The position numbers and the translations under genes are program-made. Source: Planctomycetaceae bacterium (GTDB lineage: Bacteria > Planctomycetota > Planctomycetia > Pirellulales > Thermoguttaceae). From it: DNA of 13,483 bases. Below, piece by piece: positions 13,421 to 13,483 of the stretch. The stretch is taken from NCBI GenBank assembly GCA_031278315.1, contig JAITKS010000470.1, positions 1 through 13,483 on the forward strand, given 5' to 3'. Under the pieces are notes generated by a model. It saw only the letters and a program-made list of their open reading frames with translations, did not search any database and was not told the origin of the DNA. Within the stretch, counting starts at the first letter, position 1; the number at the start of each line of letters is the position of its first letter.

Positions 13421-13483
13421 ATTTTTTCGTCCATTTAATCTAATCTAATCTCCTTCGTGTAATTTTCTACAAATTCTAAAGAC

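Larger units (their letters stand above)
13079..13483. other. Intergenic region downstream of the peptidase
   Basis: Contains a degenerate GGTTCGA block of the composite element (about 13163-13182: TAGTTCGAG then TTCTGCTG), an orphan coding fragment (13222-13401), a weak terminator-like hairpin, and three TAATC units (13436-13450). No intact gene is visible before the window ends. Confidence 0.55.

Overview
This is an AT-rich bacterial window with six convincing protein genes. About two thirds of it is coding; the rest is long, repeat-rich intergenic DNA. The organism is probably a member of the Planctomycetota, or a close relative, with unusually low GC. That is inferred from the lysine-rich HU-type protein with a Lys/Pro-rich C-terminus, a lone LptF/LptG permease with a helical insert, a secreted HExxH peptidase of the DUF1570-like kind, a TlpA-like secreted protein with a long N-terminal part, and the near absence of Shine-Dalgarno sites. 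An LPS-transport permease and several signal peptides point to a diderm cell. The assignment is tentative.

Layout. 1-533 is a repeat cemetery: the end of a composite element, a heptamer array, CACAGAG-type repeats and two head-to-head GC-rich hairpins. 534-4401 (minus strand) is a two-gene unit: a DUF3800-like/helical-repeat protein followed after 7 bp by phosphoglucomutase (pgm). 4402-5752 holds decayed gene fragments on both strands and several palindromes. 5753-6106 (minus) is the HU-like protein, the only gene with a textbook Shine-Dalgarno site. 6107-7232 is a divergent intergenic region full of structured repeats. 7233-9119 (+) is a secreted protein with a thioredoxin fold but no catalytic cysteines, 9490-10689 (+) is the LptF/LptG permease and 11525-13078 (+) is a secreted zinc-peptidase-like protein. 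13079-13483 carries another orphan coding fragment.

The most striking non-coding signal is a composite repeat found at least six times, always in the + orientation. It runs in a fixed order: TTTTTAA, a TCTCACTTGAATTTT-like stretch, GGTTCGA, a hairpin of variable sequence, CAGGTTTTTTAATGAATAGC, then CGAATTTCATAGTACGA followed by a TATAAT-like hexamer. Copies precede the TlpA-like, permease and peptidase genes, and others stand without an adjacent gene. It looks like a hairpin/terminator joined to a promoter module, which would punctuate the + strand genes. One copy ends so close to the permease start codon that a leaderless mRNA is plausible.

The genes do not form one obvious pathway. Pgm links glycogen/sugar-nucleotide metabolism to glycolysis, the permease serves the cell envelope, and the two secreted proteins act outside the cytoplasm. 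The DUF3800-like protein is the most unusual protein: its fold signatures are visible but the acidic residues expected at the active site appear to be replaced.
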